The notes beneath the pieces were generated by a model. That model ran no database searches and was not told where the DNA came from. It was given only the letters and a program-made list of their open reading frames with translations. A stretch of 33,368 bases of DNA from JAZNUH01 sp045592225 (GTDB lineage: Bacteria; Bacillota; Clostridia; UMGS1883; UMGS1540), in assembly GCA_045592225.1 (NCBI GenBank), contig JAZNUH010000069.1, forward strand, positions 1 to 33,368, read 5' to 3'. Shown piece by piece: positions 23,170-32,846 of the stretch; the stretch's first letter is position 1; the number at the start of each line of letters is the position of its first letter. The translations under genes and the position numbers were made by a program.

Positions 23170-23991
23170 CTAATTACAGCAGCCGCCGTCACCCGTATTA
23201 TCAGGGACAAAATCACCCTTTATGGGAGGGAAGAAATCGTCAATGGGGAAGCCCAGCTGTTCAAACAGTTCACAGGGGTCCTTTTCGGTTGTTGTAACAC
23301 AATCCTTATCGGGAATGCAGAAATCATATGCAGGAATAAGCAGCTGTGTTTCACGTTCAAGCTTTACAATGGTAAATAAACCAAGAGAAACGTATACTCG
23401 CTTTTGTTCGCCGCTAAAAAGGAGACCACCGTCAAAAAGCTGGTGCACAGCATCGGGAATGCCTGAGGGGTCTGCAAACTCGCAAGAAGAACAGCAAGGC
23501 TCGCAGGCATCGGCAATACGGGCGGAAAGACAAACAGGGTCTACCACCTCGACAACTGCGCGGGGAAGATTTGTTTTCATCCAGTTTTGAGAATCAAACT
23601 CGCATTTTTTATAGTCGGAAGAGAAAATTTTTGCGCTTCCTTCCGAACCAAAAAGAGCAACCTTCTTTTCGTATGCCGCAAAGCCGCACACCTTTGAGGG
23701 AGAACCTGCGCAGGTGTATAAATCAAGGGTAATGCGGAAATAAAATTTGAGGTCAACAGTGTAAAAACCGCGGTTGAAGGGAAGTGGCTCAACATCGGTA
23801 AACACCCAGATTATCTCTGCGTTTCTGCATTTTACCGAGGTTGCACGGTCAAGCAGATTTTGTGCGGATGCAGGAAGATAAACCCGTAAATCCTCAAGAC
23901 ATTCTTTTGCACGGCAGGAGTCATAAACCTGCTGTGTCTGAATACAAACCGCTTCTTTGCAGTTGCGGCTGTCAAAGTTCATATCATCCAT
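23170..23991 (-). CDS. Cysteine-rich conserved clostridial protein of unknown function
   Basis: The 273-residue protein has 18 cysteines, including a DACEPCCSSCEF cluster near the middle and a GGCC ending one residue before the C-terminus. No signal peptide or membrane segment is seen. The central part is beta-strand-like with alternating hydrophobics (FYTVDLKFYFRITLDLY, KKVALFGSEGSAKIF). From memory it resembles an uncharacterised family found in spore-forming Clostridia; I know no proven function. The cysteines suggest metal binding or disulfide cross-linking, and a spore-coat role is possible but unproven. I chose ATG 23991 because GGAGG then lies 8 bases upstream; an ATG at 24006 would overlap that site. 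It is a single-gene unit with its own terminator and is divergent from the glucan synthase gene. Confidence 0.8.
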   Translation of the reverse strand: MDDMNFDSRNCKEAVCIQTQQVYDSCRAKECLEDLRVYLPASAQNLLDRATSVKCRNAEIIWVFTDVEPLPFNRGFYTVDLKFYFRITLDLYTCAGSPSKVCGFAAYEKKVALFGSEGSAKIFSSDYKKCEFDSQNWMKTNLPRAVVEVVDPVCLSARIADACEPCCSSCEFADPSGIPDAVHQLFDGGLLFSGEQKRVYVSLGLFTIVKLERETQLLIPAYDFCIPDKDCVTTTEKDPCELFEQLGFPIDDFFPPIKGDFVPDNTGDGGCCN

Positions 23992-24133
23992 AAGTATTAC
24001 CTCCATTTTAGAAATTCAATACATAATATGTGCATACCCTGCTTTTGGTGATTTTTCTTGCACAGGCATATTTACAAATTTTTCGGGTAAAAATAGCCTT
24101 AACAACCAATACTATTTGTTTGACGGAGGTCGT

Positions 24134-27100
24134 ATGAAAAGACAACTTCAAAGCAGTTATAAAATAATAAAAAGGTACAGGGATGCGCACTTATCAGGGA
24201 CAAAGGCAGCCTCATCCGACGAGTGGTTGCTTGATAATTTTTATATAATAAAACAGGATACCGTAAGCCTTTGTGAACAACTAAGCCGTGTTTCCAAAAA
24301 GGAAATCCGCGGTTTTTACAAGGATGCATATATTGTTCTTCTGGCAGGTAAATTTTTAAAGAAAAACGAGCTTAGGTTTAATATGCCCGAGCTTGCAGTT
24401 TTTTTGAAAAAGGAGCAGGAGAAAAATCCGCTTAATATTGCGGAGTTGTGGTTTTTCCCCGCTGCCATTAAAATTGCTCTTATATCCGAAATTGCGGCTC
24501 TTTGCAAAAAAGGTGACGAGTCGGCAAAAATGGCAAATGCGATAAAGTCACTGATAGGTGTACGGGATGTAAACTGGAAGGAGGAGTATGAGCGCTTAAG
24601 CCCTGTTGACGGAATTTTAAGCAAAGACAGGGTGTATCCTTTGATGAGCTTTGAAACAAAGGAGGTATACCGTAAGGCTGTAACACGTCTTGCGCGTATT
24701 ACGGGAAACTGTGAAACAGCTGTTGCGCGCACCGCAATTGAGCTTACCAAAAACGAAAGCGGGCGCGAGGGGCATGTAGGCTATTACCTGACAGATAAAG
24801 GAGAACAGGCACTAAGACAAAAAATGGGGGTAAAGGCAAAGGTGAAAAAATCCCCCGCAGTACTGTATACAGGAGCACAGGCATTTATCTCGGGCTTAAT
24901 CTGCGCAGGAATTTACATTGTGACTAAAAGTGCAGGAGGAACTCTACTGGCAGCCTTGCCCGTGTTTGAGATTGTAAGTGGTGTTATAAACCATATAATA
25001 TTAAAAACAGTACCTCCGCGCAGAATTCCCACTATGGAGCTTAAGGAGGGAATTCCAAAGCATGGTAAGACCCTTGTGGTTTACCCAACACTTATTACAT
25101 CGGCAAAGCAAGGCGTGGAAATGGCAGAAAGGCTTGAGGTATGCTATCTTGCGAATAAAGATGACAATTTACGGTTTGCCCTGCTTGGTGATTTTAAAGA
25201 CAGTAACAATAAAACAGAGGAAAACGATAAGGAAATAATAGATAAAACAAGAGCAAAAATCAGGGAATTGAACAATAAATACGGAAGCAGGTTTGTATAT
25301 CTTCACAGACAAAGAATATTCAGCAAAAATCAGGGGAAATGGATGGGCAGAGAACGAAAAAGAGGGGCACTTGCTGACCTGAACGGTTTTCTGCGCGGAA
25401 AGTATAACTTTGAACTGGAGGAGGGCGATACCAAAGGATTAAGGGAAACAGTGTATGTAATTACACTGGATTCGGACACGTTTTTGCCGATAGACGGGGC
25501 AAAAAAACTTGTGGCTGCAATGCTTCACCCTTTAAATAAAGCAAAAATCCAGGGCGGAAGAGTAACAGAGGGGTATGGAATTATTGAACCCAAAATATAT
25601 ACAGACCTGACCGCCTGCGGAAAAACATTTTTTTCAAGGGTATATGCAGGACAGGGCGGTGTGGACAGCTATTCTTCGCTGTCTGCGGATGTGTATATGG
25701 ACCTTTTCGGTGAAGCAGTTTTTACGGGAAAAGGCATTTATAATGTGGATGTTTTTGAAAAGTGTACAGGCAACGCAATACCTGATAATACTGTTTTGAG
25801 TCACGACCTTCTGGAAGGCGGATACTGTAGGTGCGGATTATCCCCTGACGTAGAGGTATACGATGGTTATCCTGCAAGCTTTATGTCCTACGCATCAAGA
25901 ATGCATAGGTGGATTCGCGGTGACTGGCAGATTTCAGGATGGTTAATGCCGTGGGTGGCAGACAGGCAGGGCTCGCGAATAAAAAATCCTTTGACGGGTC
26001 TTACAAAGTGGAAGATTTTTGACAATCTAAGACGAAGTCTTACACCGGCAGCGCAGGTTATACTGCTTATACTTGCACCCGTTTTTGCGGGAAACAGCGT
26101 GCTGTGGGTAGGCATATCTCTTATTTCCCTCTGTGTATCGGCAATACTGTATTTTATTGATGCATTTTTGAATATGCGATTCAGATTTATGGGTGATAAG
26201 CTATATGCGGATTTTTTCTACGGTGCAAGAGCGAGCATTTATCAGGCAACTTTTAAAATAATATTTTCTGCGTATTCAGCGTATATGTCGGTTGATGCCG
26301 TGGTACGTGCCGTTATTCGCCTTAAAAGAAAAAGAAAAACTCTTGAGTGGGTAACGGCGGATGAAAAAGATAAAAAAGCAAATGACGGCGTGGCATACCA
26401 TTACCTGAAAATGACGTCCTCTGTACTGGCGGGTGCAGCAGCCATAACGGTAGGCATGACTTGTGGAGGTAAATACCCGGGTTTTGGGGTTGTGTTGGGA
26501 ATTGTGTGGGCGGCAGCACCTCTTATCGCCTGTTTTTCGGGTCAGGTGTGGGAAGAGGATAAAGAAAGGTTTGCACGTAAACACAAAGAAAGTCTTTTTG
26601 AAATGGCGGAGAGAATATGGAGGTTTTTTGACCGGTACATGAACGAGGGAGATAATTTTCTGCCTCCTGACAATGTACAGATTCAGCCATATAAAGGAGT
26701 AGCACACAGGACAAGTCCTACAAATATAGGGCTGGGGATGGTGGCGGTTATATGCGCACATAAGCTGGGATTTATAACAATGAGTGAAGTTCAAGCAAAG
26801 CTCACCGCCATGCTGAATACACTTGATAAAATGGAAAAGTGGAGAGGACATTTATATAACTGGTATAATACAAGCACTCTCGAACCCCTGCGCCCTAGAT
26901 ATGTTTCTACAGTGGACAGTGGCAATTTTGCCTGCTATCTGATGGTTGCGGCAAAGGCGGTAGAAAAGGATTTACCGCATATTGCAGAAAAGATACTGGA
27001 CATTTCAAAAGGTATGGTCTTTGAGCCTTTATATGATGCGGATAAAAAGCTTTTTTCCATAGGCTACAGTGTGGACGAAAACAGGCTTACAAATTCATAC

Positions 27101-30100
27101 TATGATTTACTTGCCAGTGAGGCAAGACAGGCGGGTTTTCTTGCTGTGGCAAGGGGAGAGGTGAAACCCGAGCATTGGTTCAGGCTTGACAGGAGCCTTA
27201 CTGCGGCAGATGGCTACAAGGGGCTTGTATCATGGACCGGAACAATGTTTGAGTATCTTATGCCATTACTCATAATGAAGAATTATAAAAACAGTCTGTT
27301 TAGTGAAACCTACCGCTTTGTGCTGCAAAATCAAAAAAAATACGGGCAGAAAAGACGAACGCCATGGGGGGTGTCCGAGTCGGGCTACTATAGCTTTGAC
27401 AAGGATCAAAACTACCAGTACAAAGCCTTTGGTATACCGGAGCTCGGATTGAAAAGGGGACTTTCCGATGACGTGGTTATAACACCCTACGCCTCCTTCC
27501 TTGGAATGATGGTGGAGCCTGAAGCGGCTATGGGCAATATTGAAAGGCTGAAAAAAGAGGGGATGTACGGCGAATACGGAATGTTTGAAGCAGTGGATTA
27601 CCGTCCCGACCCGTCATACGGTGTAAAAAAGGGTGTTGTAAAGAGCTACATGGCACATCATCAGGGTATGAGTCTTGCGGCTGTTACCAATGTTTTGTGC
27701 GGTGGAGTGTTGCAGGAGCTGTTTCACGCATACCCCGAGGTCAGGGCGGCAGAACCACTGCTGAAAGAACGTATTCCGGTTAATGTAATAATAAAGAAAG
27801 ATACAAAAAGGGTGGTTGAACCTGTTAAATCCAAATGGCAGAGCACAAAGGAATGTGTGCGCGGATTTTCGGAGGAGTATGCTTTACCGCCTGTGCACAT
27901 TTTGTCAAACGGGGCATATTCTGTTGTAATTGACAGCAAGGGGAACGGATACAGTGTTCTTGACCGCATAATGCTTAACAAATTCGATTTGTATGGCAGG
28001 GGTCAAAACATATATGTAAAATGCACACAGACAGGCAAGGGGTGGAGCGGATATGGAGATAATTGTGTTTTTGCGCCACACATTGCAGAGTATCGCGCAG
28101 AAAATGACGGTATTGAAACAAATCTGGCAGTATACGTGACACCGGATGACAATGCAGAAATAAGACGGTTGACTGTAATAAATAAAACAGATAGTCAAAA
28201 GAACTTTGAGGTATTTGTCTTTTATCCGCTGTCGCTGACCACCCACGAGGCACAGATTGCACATAGTGCTTTTGCAAATTTGTTTGTGAAAACAGAATAC
28301 AGGGATGGAGTGCTGTATGGGGAACGAAGAAAACGGGGTGCAGATGACAAAACCTTTACCGGATTTTGTCTGCCTTTCGTGGAAAGTAAAGCCGGCTGGT
28401 CAGTGCAGTTTGAAACTGACAGAAGTGTTTTTGTGGGCAGGGGAGGAAACCACTTAATCCCCGCAGGGTTTAATGATGTTAATGCCTTGTCGGGAAGCGA
28501 GGGCAATGTACTCGACCCGTGCTTTGCTGTGCGTGTAAATATCAGTGTAGAAAAAGGAGAAAGTGCGTCGGTAAGCTTTGTAAGCGGTATGGCAGACAGC
28601 ATTAATTCTGCAAAACGCATAGCCGAAAAATATAAAACAATAAACCCGATGGATGTGGCAGAAGACGCGTACAGAACTGTAAAAACGCAAAACCTGAGCC
28701 TGAACCTTAAAGAGGGCGAGGAGAAAGCCTTTCTCAATGCACTGCCTCATATTATATACGGCGGATGCCCCACAGGTGAGAGGGAAAAATGTATATTACA
28801 AAACAAATTACCCATCAGTGAGCTGTGGAAAATGGGAATATCGGGCGATGTGCCCCTGGTACTTGTAAGATTGTCCGACAAGCAGGATATAGCTGTGCTT
28901 GATGAAATGCTGAGAGCACACGCGTACTGGAGGTACAAGGGAATACAGACCGACCTTGTGATATTGTGCGACGAGCCTGCAGGGTATATAAAACCCCTTG
29001 GCGAAGAGATAAAAAAGCGGGTGGAACACGGCAGAAACGGTATATACCTTGTAAGCCGGGATATAACAGAGCAGGACAGAACCCTTTTGTGTGCAATTTC
29101 AAAAATATATATAAATGCCGCAAAAGGTGGACTTGAACAGATTACTCCTTCACCTAAAAAACCTGTGTTGCCGCAAAAAACCAATTTTGAAGGACACACC
29201 GATTTGCCATTTGATGAACCGGATGTTTTTTACAATGGTTATGGAGGGTTTTACGGGGACGAGTATGTCATAAATCAGAAAAAGGCAGGCAACACTCCTG
29301 CACCATGGGTAAATGTTATTGCAAATTCTGTTATAGGATTTATTGCAGGTGAAAGCGGTGGTGGATATACCTGGAGGCATAACAGCCGTCAGTACAGACT
29401 CACGGCGTGGCAGAATGACCCGGTGTGCGACAGCGTTACCGAAAAGATTGTTATAACCGAAGGGGAAGATGCTTTTTCGCCCGTGGCAGGAGTCTTTAAT
29501 GAGAAAGGGCATTACTTAACCCGTCATGGATTCGGGTACACAAAGTATCTGCGTAAAACCCGTGAACTGGATATGCAGGTGACAATGTTTGTTCCGGTAT
29601 CGGACAGTGTAAAGCTTATATGTGTAAAAATAAAAAATAATGCACAAAGAGAAAGAAAACTGCGTGTATCCTTTTCCATGCAGCCGGTTATAGGGGTGAA
29701 TTTGTTTGAAACAAGGGGCAGAAAGAGGTATTTTCCGTTGAATGACGGTGCTGTGGGGATACAGAATGCTTTTTCGGGGGATGAAAGAACCGTATTCGTA
29801 GGAAGCGGAGGACATACTCACCACCATCTCAGGGATGTTATGTCAGGAATTTCTCATGGAGACACAGGTGGAGGATACGATGCGGATGTAACTGTATATG
29901 AAAATGTTTTGCTGGTACCCGATGAAGAAACAGAGCTTGTATTTATGCTTGGTGCAGAGGATAACCGCGAAAATGCAGAAAAACTGATACAGAGATATAA
30001 AAATATGCAAAAGGTTACAGAGGCTTTTGAACAGATGAAAGGTCAGCATAAAGAGATGCTAAAAGCAATAAAAGTAAAAACACCGTCTGAAAGCTTTAAT

Positions 30101-31501
30101 CTTATGTTAAACGGACGGCTGCTGTATCAGGCGTATGTATGCCGTATGCTTGCACGCACAGGTTTTTATCAGTCAAGTGGGGCCTTCGGCTTTCGCGACC
30201 AGCTTCAGGACAGCCTTGCTCTTATGTATGCGACACCTGAAAAGGCGAGGGAGCAGATACTCCGACACGCCGCACATCAGTTTGAAGAGGGAGATGCCCT
30301 GCATTGGTGGCACGAGGAAGAAAATATGCCGGACAAGGGCGTAAGAACAAGGTTTTCGGATGACAGGCTCTGGCTTTGCTATCTGGTGCTTGACTATATA
30401 AAAATTACAGGTGACAAGAGTATACTGGATGAAAAGGTGGAATATATAACAGACAGACCGTTGAGCGCCGGGGAGGAAGAAAGGTACACTGTGGCAGTAA
30501 AATCCACTCTCTCGGAAAGCATTTACGACCATTGTACAAGAGCTATAGATGTTTCAATGAACACAGGAGCACACGGGTTACCGCTTATGGGCGGTGGCGA
30601 TTGGAATGACGGTATGAACAACATCGGTATAAAGGGTAAAGGCGAGAGTGTTTGGCTCGCATGGTTCTTTGCAAAAATACTGAATGAATTTGCAGTATAT
30701 ACCGATAACAAAAGAGCGAAGCGGTACAGACAACACGCACAAAATATTATTGATGCGGCAGAGAGAGCGTGGGACGGAGAATGGTACAGACGAGCATATT
30801 TTGATGACGGTACGCCGGTTGGTTCAGCACAAAATGAGGAGTGCAGAATTGATGCTATAAGCCAATCCTGGGCGGTGATTTCTCAGGCGGGAGATAAAGA
30901 CAGGGCGAAAACTGCAATGGATAATGTAAAAAGACTGCTTGTGGACGATACTCACGGTATAGTAAAGCTTCTTGCACCACCCTTTGACAAAAGTAAGCCA
31001 AGCCCGGGCTATATACAAAGCTATCTGCCGGGCATAAGAGAGAACGGTGGACAATATACCCACGCAGCTGTGTGGACAGGTATTGCCTACGCACTTTTGG
31101 GTGATGGAGAACAGGCAATGAAGATTTTTGATATGATAAATCCCGTAAATCACTCGGATGTTCAGCTTCTTGCAAACATTTATAAAACCGAACCCTATGC
31201 CGTGGCGGCAGATGTTTACAGTACGCCGCCCCATACAGGCAGGGGCGGATGGACGTGGTATACAGGTGCGGCGGCGTGGATGTACCGCTTTGGTATCGAG
31301 TATCTGCTTGGCTTTAAAAAGAAGGGTAATATTGTTAAATTTGAACCCTCCCTGCCTGATGATTGGAAGGAGTTTACCTTTGAGTATATGTACAAGGATA
31401 CACTCTATACCTTTAATGTAAAAAGGGGAGAGAATAAAACAGGAGAAATTCAGCTTGTGAACGATAAAAAAGAGCACACAGAGGAAGTTTATTTCAACTG
31501 A
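24134..31501 (+). CDS. ndvB: Cyclic beta-1,2-glucan synthase-like protein (GT84 + glycoamylase-like + GH94)
   Basis: The 2455-residue membrane protein has the order of NdvB/ChvB/Cgs enzymes, which build beta-1,2-glucan from UDP-glucose, cyclise it and trim it. The GT84-type transferase (about 300-620) has DSDTF with Asp446 and Asp448, and RMHRWIRGDWQ with Arg592-Trp593. Paired membrane segments lie near 245-290, 635-690 and 755-800. The glycoamylase-like module (about 830-1230) has VDSGNFACYLM and a VKSYMAHHQGMSL end; in related proteins this module (GH189) does the cyclisation. Two beta-sandwich regions and a GH94 phosphorylase-type barrel follow (about 2030-2400), with GDWNDGMN and Asp2156/Asp2159. 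It is somewhat shorter than the approximately 2800-residue proteobacterial enzymes. The start at ATG 24134 has GGAGG; an earlier in-frame start overlaps the divergent gene. The gene symbol is by homology only. Confidence 0.88.
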   Translation: MKRQLQSSYKIIKRYRDAHLSGTKAASSDEWLLDNFYIIKQDTVSLCEQLSRVSKKEIRGFYKDAYIVLLAGKFLKKNELRFNMPELAVFLKKEQEKNPLNIAELWFFPAAIKIALISEIAALCKKGDESAKMANAIKSLIGVRDVNWKEEYERLSPVDGILSKDRVYPLMSFETKEVYRKAVTRLARITGNCETAVARTAIELTKNESGREGHVGYYLTDKGEQALRQKMGVKAKVKKSPAVLYTGAQAFISGLICAGIYIVTKSAGGTLLAALPVFEIVSGVINHIILKTVPPRRIPTMELKEGIPKHGKTLVVYPTLITSAKQGVEMAERLEVCYLANKDDNLRFALLGDFKDSNNKTEENDKEIIDKTRAKIRELNNKYGSRFVYLHRQRIFSKNQGKWMGRERKRGALADLNGFLRGKYNFELEEGDTKGLRETVYVITLDSDTFLPIDGAKKLVAAMLHPLNKAKIQGGRVTEGYGIIEPKIYTDLTACGKTFFSRVYAGQGGVDSYSSLSADVYMDLFGEAVFTGKGIYNVDVFEKCTGNAIPDNTVLSHDLLEGGYCRCGLSPDVEVYDGYPASFMSYASRMHRWIRGDWQISGWLMPWVADRQGSRIKNPLTGLTKWKIFDNLRRSLTPAAQVILLILAPVFAGNSVLWVGISLISLCVSAILYFIDAFLNMRFRFMGDKLYADFFYGARASIYQATFKIIFSAYSAYMSVDAVVRAVIRLKRKRKTLEWVTADEKDKKANDGVAYHYLKMTSSVLAGAAAITVGMTCGGKYPGFGVVLGIVWAAAPLIACFSGQVWEEDKERFARKHKESLFEMAERIWRFFDRYMNEGDNFLPPDNVQIQPYKGVAHRTSPTNIGLGMVAVICAHKLGFITMSEVQAKLTAMLNTLDKMEKWRGHLYNWYNTSTLEPLRPRYVSTVDSGNFACYLMVAAKAVEKDLPHIAEKILDISKGMVFEPLYDADKKLFSIGYSVDENRLTNSYYDLLASEARQAGFLAVARGEVKPEHWFRLDRSLTAADGYKGLVSWTGTMFEYLMPLLIMKNYKNSLFSETYRFVLQNQKKYGQKRRTPWGVSESGYYSFDKDQNYQYKAFGIPELGLKRGLSDDVVITPYASFLGMMVEPEAAMGNIERLKKEGMYGEYGMFEAVDYRPDPSYGVKKGVVKSYMAHHQGMSLAAVTNVLCGGVLQELFHAYPEVRAAEPLLKERIPVNVIIKKDTKRVVEPVKSKWQSTKECVRGFSEEYALPPVHILSNGAYSVVIDSKGNGYSVLDRIMLNKFDLYGRGQNIYVKCTQTGKGWSGYGDNCVFAPHIAEYRAENDGIETNLAVYVTPDDNAEIRRLTVINKTDSQKNFEVFVFYPLSLTTHEAQIAHSAFANLFVKTEYRDGVLYGERRKRGADDKTFTGFCLPFVESKAGWSVQFETDRSVFVGRGGNHLIPAGFNDVNALSGSEGNVLDPCFAVRVNISVEKGESASVSFVSGMADSINSAKRIAEKYKTINPMDVAEDAYRTVKTQNLSLNLKEGEEKAFLNALPHIIYGGCPTGEREKCILQNKLPISELWKMGISGDVPLVLVRLSDKQDIAVLDEMLRAHAYWRYKGIQTDLVILCDEPAGYIKPLGEEIKKRVEHGRNGIYLVSRDITEQDRTLLCAISKIYINAAKGGLEQITPSPKKPVLPQKTNFEGHTDLPFDEPDVFYNGYGGFYGDEYVINQKKAGNTPAPWVNVIANSVIGFIAGESGGGYTWRHNSRQYRLTAWQNDPVCDSVTEKIVITEGEDAFSPVAGVFNEKGHYLTRHGFGYTKYLRKTRELDMQVTMFVPVSDSVKLICVKIKNNAQRERKLRVSFSMQPVIGVNLFETRGRKRYFPLNDGAVGIQNAFSGDERTVFVGSGGHTHHHLRDVMSGISHGDTGGGYDADVTVYENVLLVPDEETELVFMLGAEDNRENAEKLIQRYKNMQKVTEAFEQMKGQHKEMLKAIKVKTPSESFNLMLNGRLLYQAYVCRMLARTGFYQSSGAFGFRDQLQDSLALMYATPEKAREQILRHAAHQFEEGDALHWWHEEENMPDKGVRTRFSDDRLWLCYLVLDYIKITGDKSILDEKVEYITDRPLSAGEEERYTVAVKSTLSESIYDHCTRAIDVSMNTGAHGLPLMGGGDWNDGMNNIGIKGKGESVWLAWFFAKILNEFAVYTDNKRAKRYRQHAQNIIDAAERAWDGEWYRRAYFDDGTPVGSAQNEECRIDAISQSWAVISQAGDKDRAKTAMDNVKRLLVDDTHGIVKLLAPPFDKSKPSPGYIQSYLPGIRENGGQYTHAAVWTGIAYALLGDGEQAMKIFDMINPVNHSDVQLLANIYKTEPYAVAADVYSTPPHTGRGGWTWYTGAAAWMYRFGIEYLLGFKKKGNIVKFEPSLPDDWKEFTFEYMYKDTLYTFNVKRGENKTGEIQLVNDKKEHTEEVYFN

Positions 31502-31512
31502 ATAAGACAAAG

Positions 31513-31550
31513 ACCTCACTTAAACTGGCATGTTTTATGTGAGGTTTTTT
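31513..31550 (+). terminator. Intrinsic terminator after the glucan synthase gene
   Basis: ACCTCAC at 31513-31519 pairs with GTGAGGT at 31539-31545. The stem extends inward by a few A-T pairs with one mismatch, and six T end at 31550. Confidence 0.85.
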
Positions 31551-31551
31551 A

Positions 31552-31581
31552 TTGACAATATTTATTTATCCATGATAAAAT
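31552..31581 (+). promoter_or_regulatory. Promoter of the MBL-fold hydrolase gene
   Basis: TTGACA at 31552-31557 begins two bases after the preceding terminator. TAAAAT at 31576-31581 follows with an 18-base spacer; a 16-base spacer to GATAAA is an alternative. The start codon is 33 bases further on. Confidence 0.65.
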
Positions 31582-31614
31582 AATTTAAAAATTAAAGAGG
31601 AAAGGAAGAGCGTT

Positions 31615-32802
31615 TTGCAGATACCTTTATATAAATCAGAGGCAGGACTTTTCCTGCCGCCAAAGTCGGTTGTGAAAGATGAAATCTTACACGTTATTCA
31701 CAATACTTTTACCGCTGAAGTGCTGGAGTACGGAAAGCAGCTGGAAAAAGAGGGATTTACCTGTTATATGTGCCGAGAAATTCCGGCGGGTTCAAAAAAT
31801 TCCGGACTGATTAATCTTGCATGTACATATATTCGTGAGGACATGCATATTTCTATGTTTTTTGCAGGAGCATTTCATTTGCTGACAATTTCTGTATCAG
31901 CACCGACGGCTTTACCGCCACAGAGTGTGAGCGAATATAAAAACCGTACACCGCTGTCTTTGACACAGTGCGATATATATACCGGTATGAGCTATGTCGT
32001 ACAAAACAGAGATGGAAGCTTTATACTTATGGACGGCGGAAAGTTGCTTGAAGAGGATATTTGTAAACTGTATAATTTTCTTAAAGAAAAAACACCCGAG
32101 GGTGAAAAAATCCGCATAGCACTATGGATGTTTTCACATGCAGATTATGACCATGTGCATCTGGCAACTGCTTTTGTGAAGAAATACTGTAACGAGATTG
32201 ATATTGATGGGGTTGCATATCAGTTCCCCGACCCGTACACAACCACATACTACTATAGAAGTCCGGAGGAAATAAACGGAAACGCCATTGCACTTTTAGA
32301 AGCATTTGAACAATACCATCCCAATACAGTAACATACCATTTGCATAATGGTCAGAGATTTTTGTTCCCGGGCGTTGAAATAGAAATTTTATGGACAGCA
32401 GACCAACTGGAGCCTCACGCATTTATTTCTGCCAACTGCACAAGCTCTGCTTGGAGACTGAAATTTGATAACGGAAAAACTGCTATGTTTCTCGGAGATT
32501 GTATGAGTGATGCCTGCCGAAGGATTGCGCATATCTACGGAGACTATTTGAAAAGCGATATACTTCAGGTTGCTCACCATGGACTTACCGGTGGGGATAA
32601 GGGCTTGTATCAGCTAATTGATCCGGATATTTGCCTGTGGCCTACTTCACCACAGCGATTTAACGGCACCACAGAAGGTCATAAGAATCGATGGTGTCTG
32701 GGTGAAGGTGAATGTGATTTTAATGCATGGATAAGAGATGACAGTATACGCAAAAGGGAGCATTACCCCCTGGGAGAAACAGTGACAATAATGATGGACT
32801 AA
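31615..32802 (+). CDS. MBL-fold metallo-hydrolase of unknown substrate (ComEC-tail-like)
   Basis: The 395-residue soluble protein starts at TTG 31615, with AAAGGAAG 6 bases upstream. Residues 1 to about 105 form an N-terminal region I do not recognise. From about 115 the fold looks like the metallo-beta-lactamase domain at the end of ComEC/Rec2: ILMDGG near residue 140, the metal motif HADYDH at 175-180, FLGDCM near 295, and VAHHG with His321-His322. The DNA-channel membrane domain of ComEC is absent, so it is not a competence protein as such. The large insert between the HxDxDH motif and the FLGD strand includes TTTYYYRSPEEIN. It is a single-gene unit with its own promoter and terminator. 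A nuclease, phosphodiesterase or other hydrolase is possible; the substrate is unknown. Confidence 0.82.
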   Translation: MQIPLYKSEAGLFLPPKSVVKDEILHVIHNTFTAEVLEYGKQLEKEGFTCYMCREIPAGSKNSGLINLACTYIREDMHISMFFAGAFHLLTISVSAPTALPPQSVSEYKNRTPLSLTQCDIYTGMSYVVQNRDGSFILMDGGKLLEEDICKLYNFLKEKTPEGEKIRIALWMFSHADYDHVHLATAFVKKYCNEIDIDGVAYQFPDPYTTTYYYRSPEEINGNAIALLEAFEQYHPNTVTYHLHNGQRFLFPGVEIEILWTADQLEPHAFISANCTSSAWRLKFDNGKTAMFLGDCMSDACRRIAHIYGDYLKSDILQVAHHGLTGGDKGLYQLIDPDICLWPTSPQRFNGTTEGHKNRWCLGEGECDFNAWIRDDSIRKREHYPLGETVTIMMD

Positions 32803-32840
32803 AAAACCGGCTGTAGCAATGGCTACAGCCGGTTTTAAGT
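32803..32840. terminator. Bidirectional terminator between the MBL gene and ackA
   Basis: A perfect 15-bp stem (32803-32817 with 32822-32836) and a four-base loop carry T-runs on both sides. On the plus strand it begins one base after the MBL stop codon; on the minus strand six T follow and it ends the acetate kinase transcript. Confidence 0.92.
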
Positions 32841-32846
32841 TTAATT

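Noticed and set aside
23957..24133. Upstream extension of the glucan synthase by 59 residues
   Set aside because: It would overlap the start of the divergent cysteine-rich gene and has no ribosome binding site. GGAGG stands before ATG 24134.
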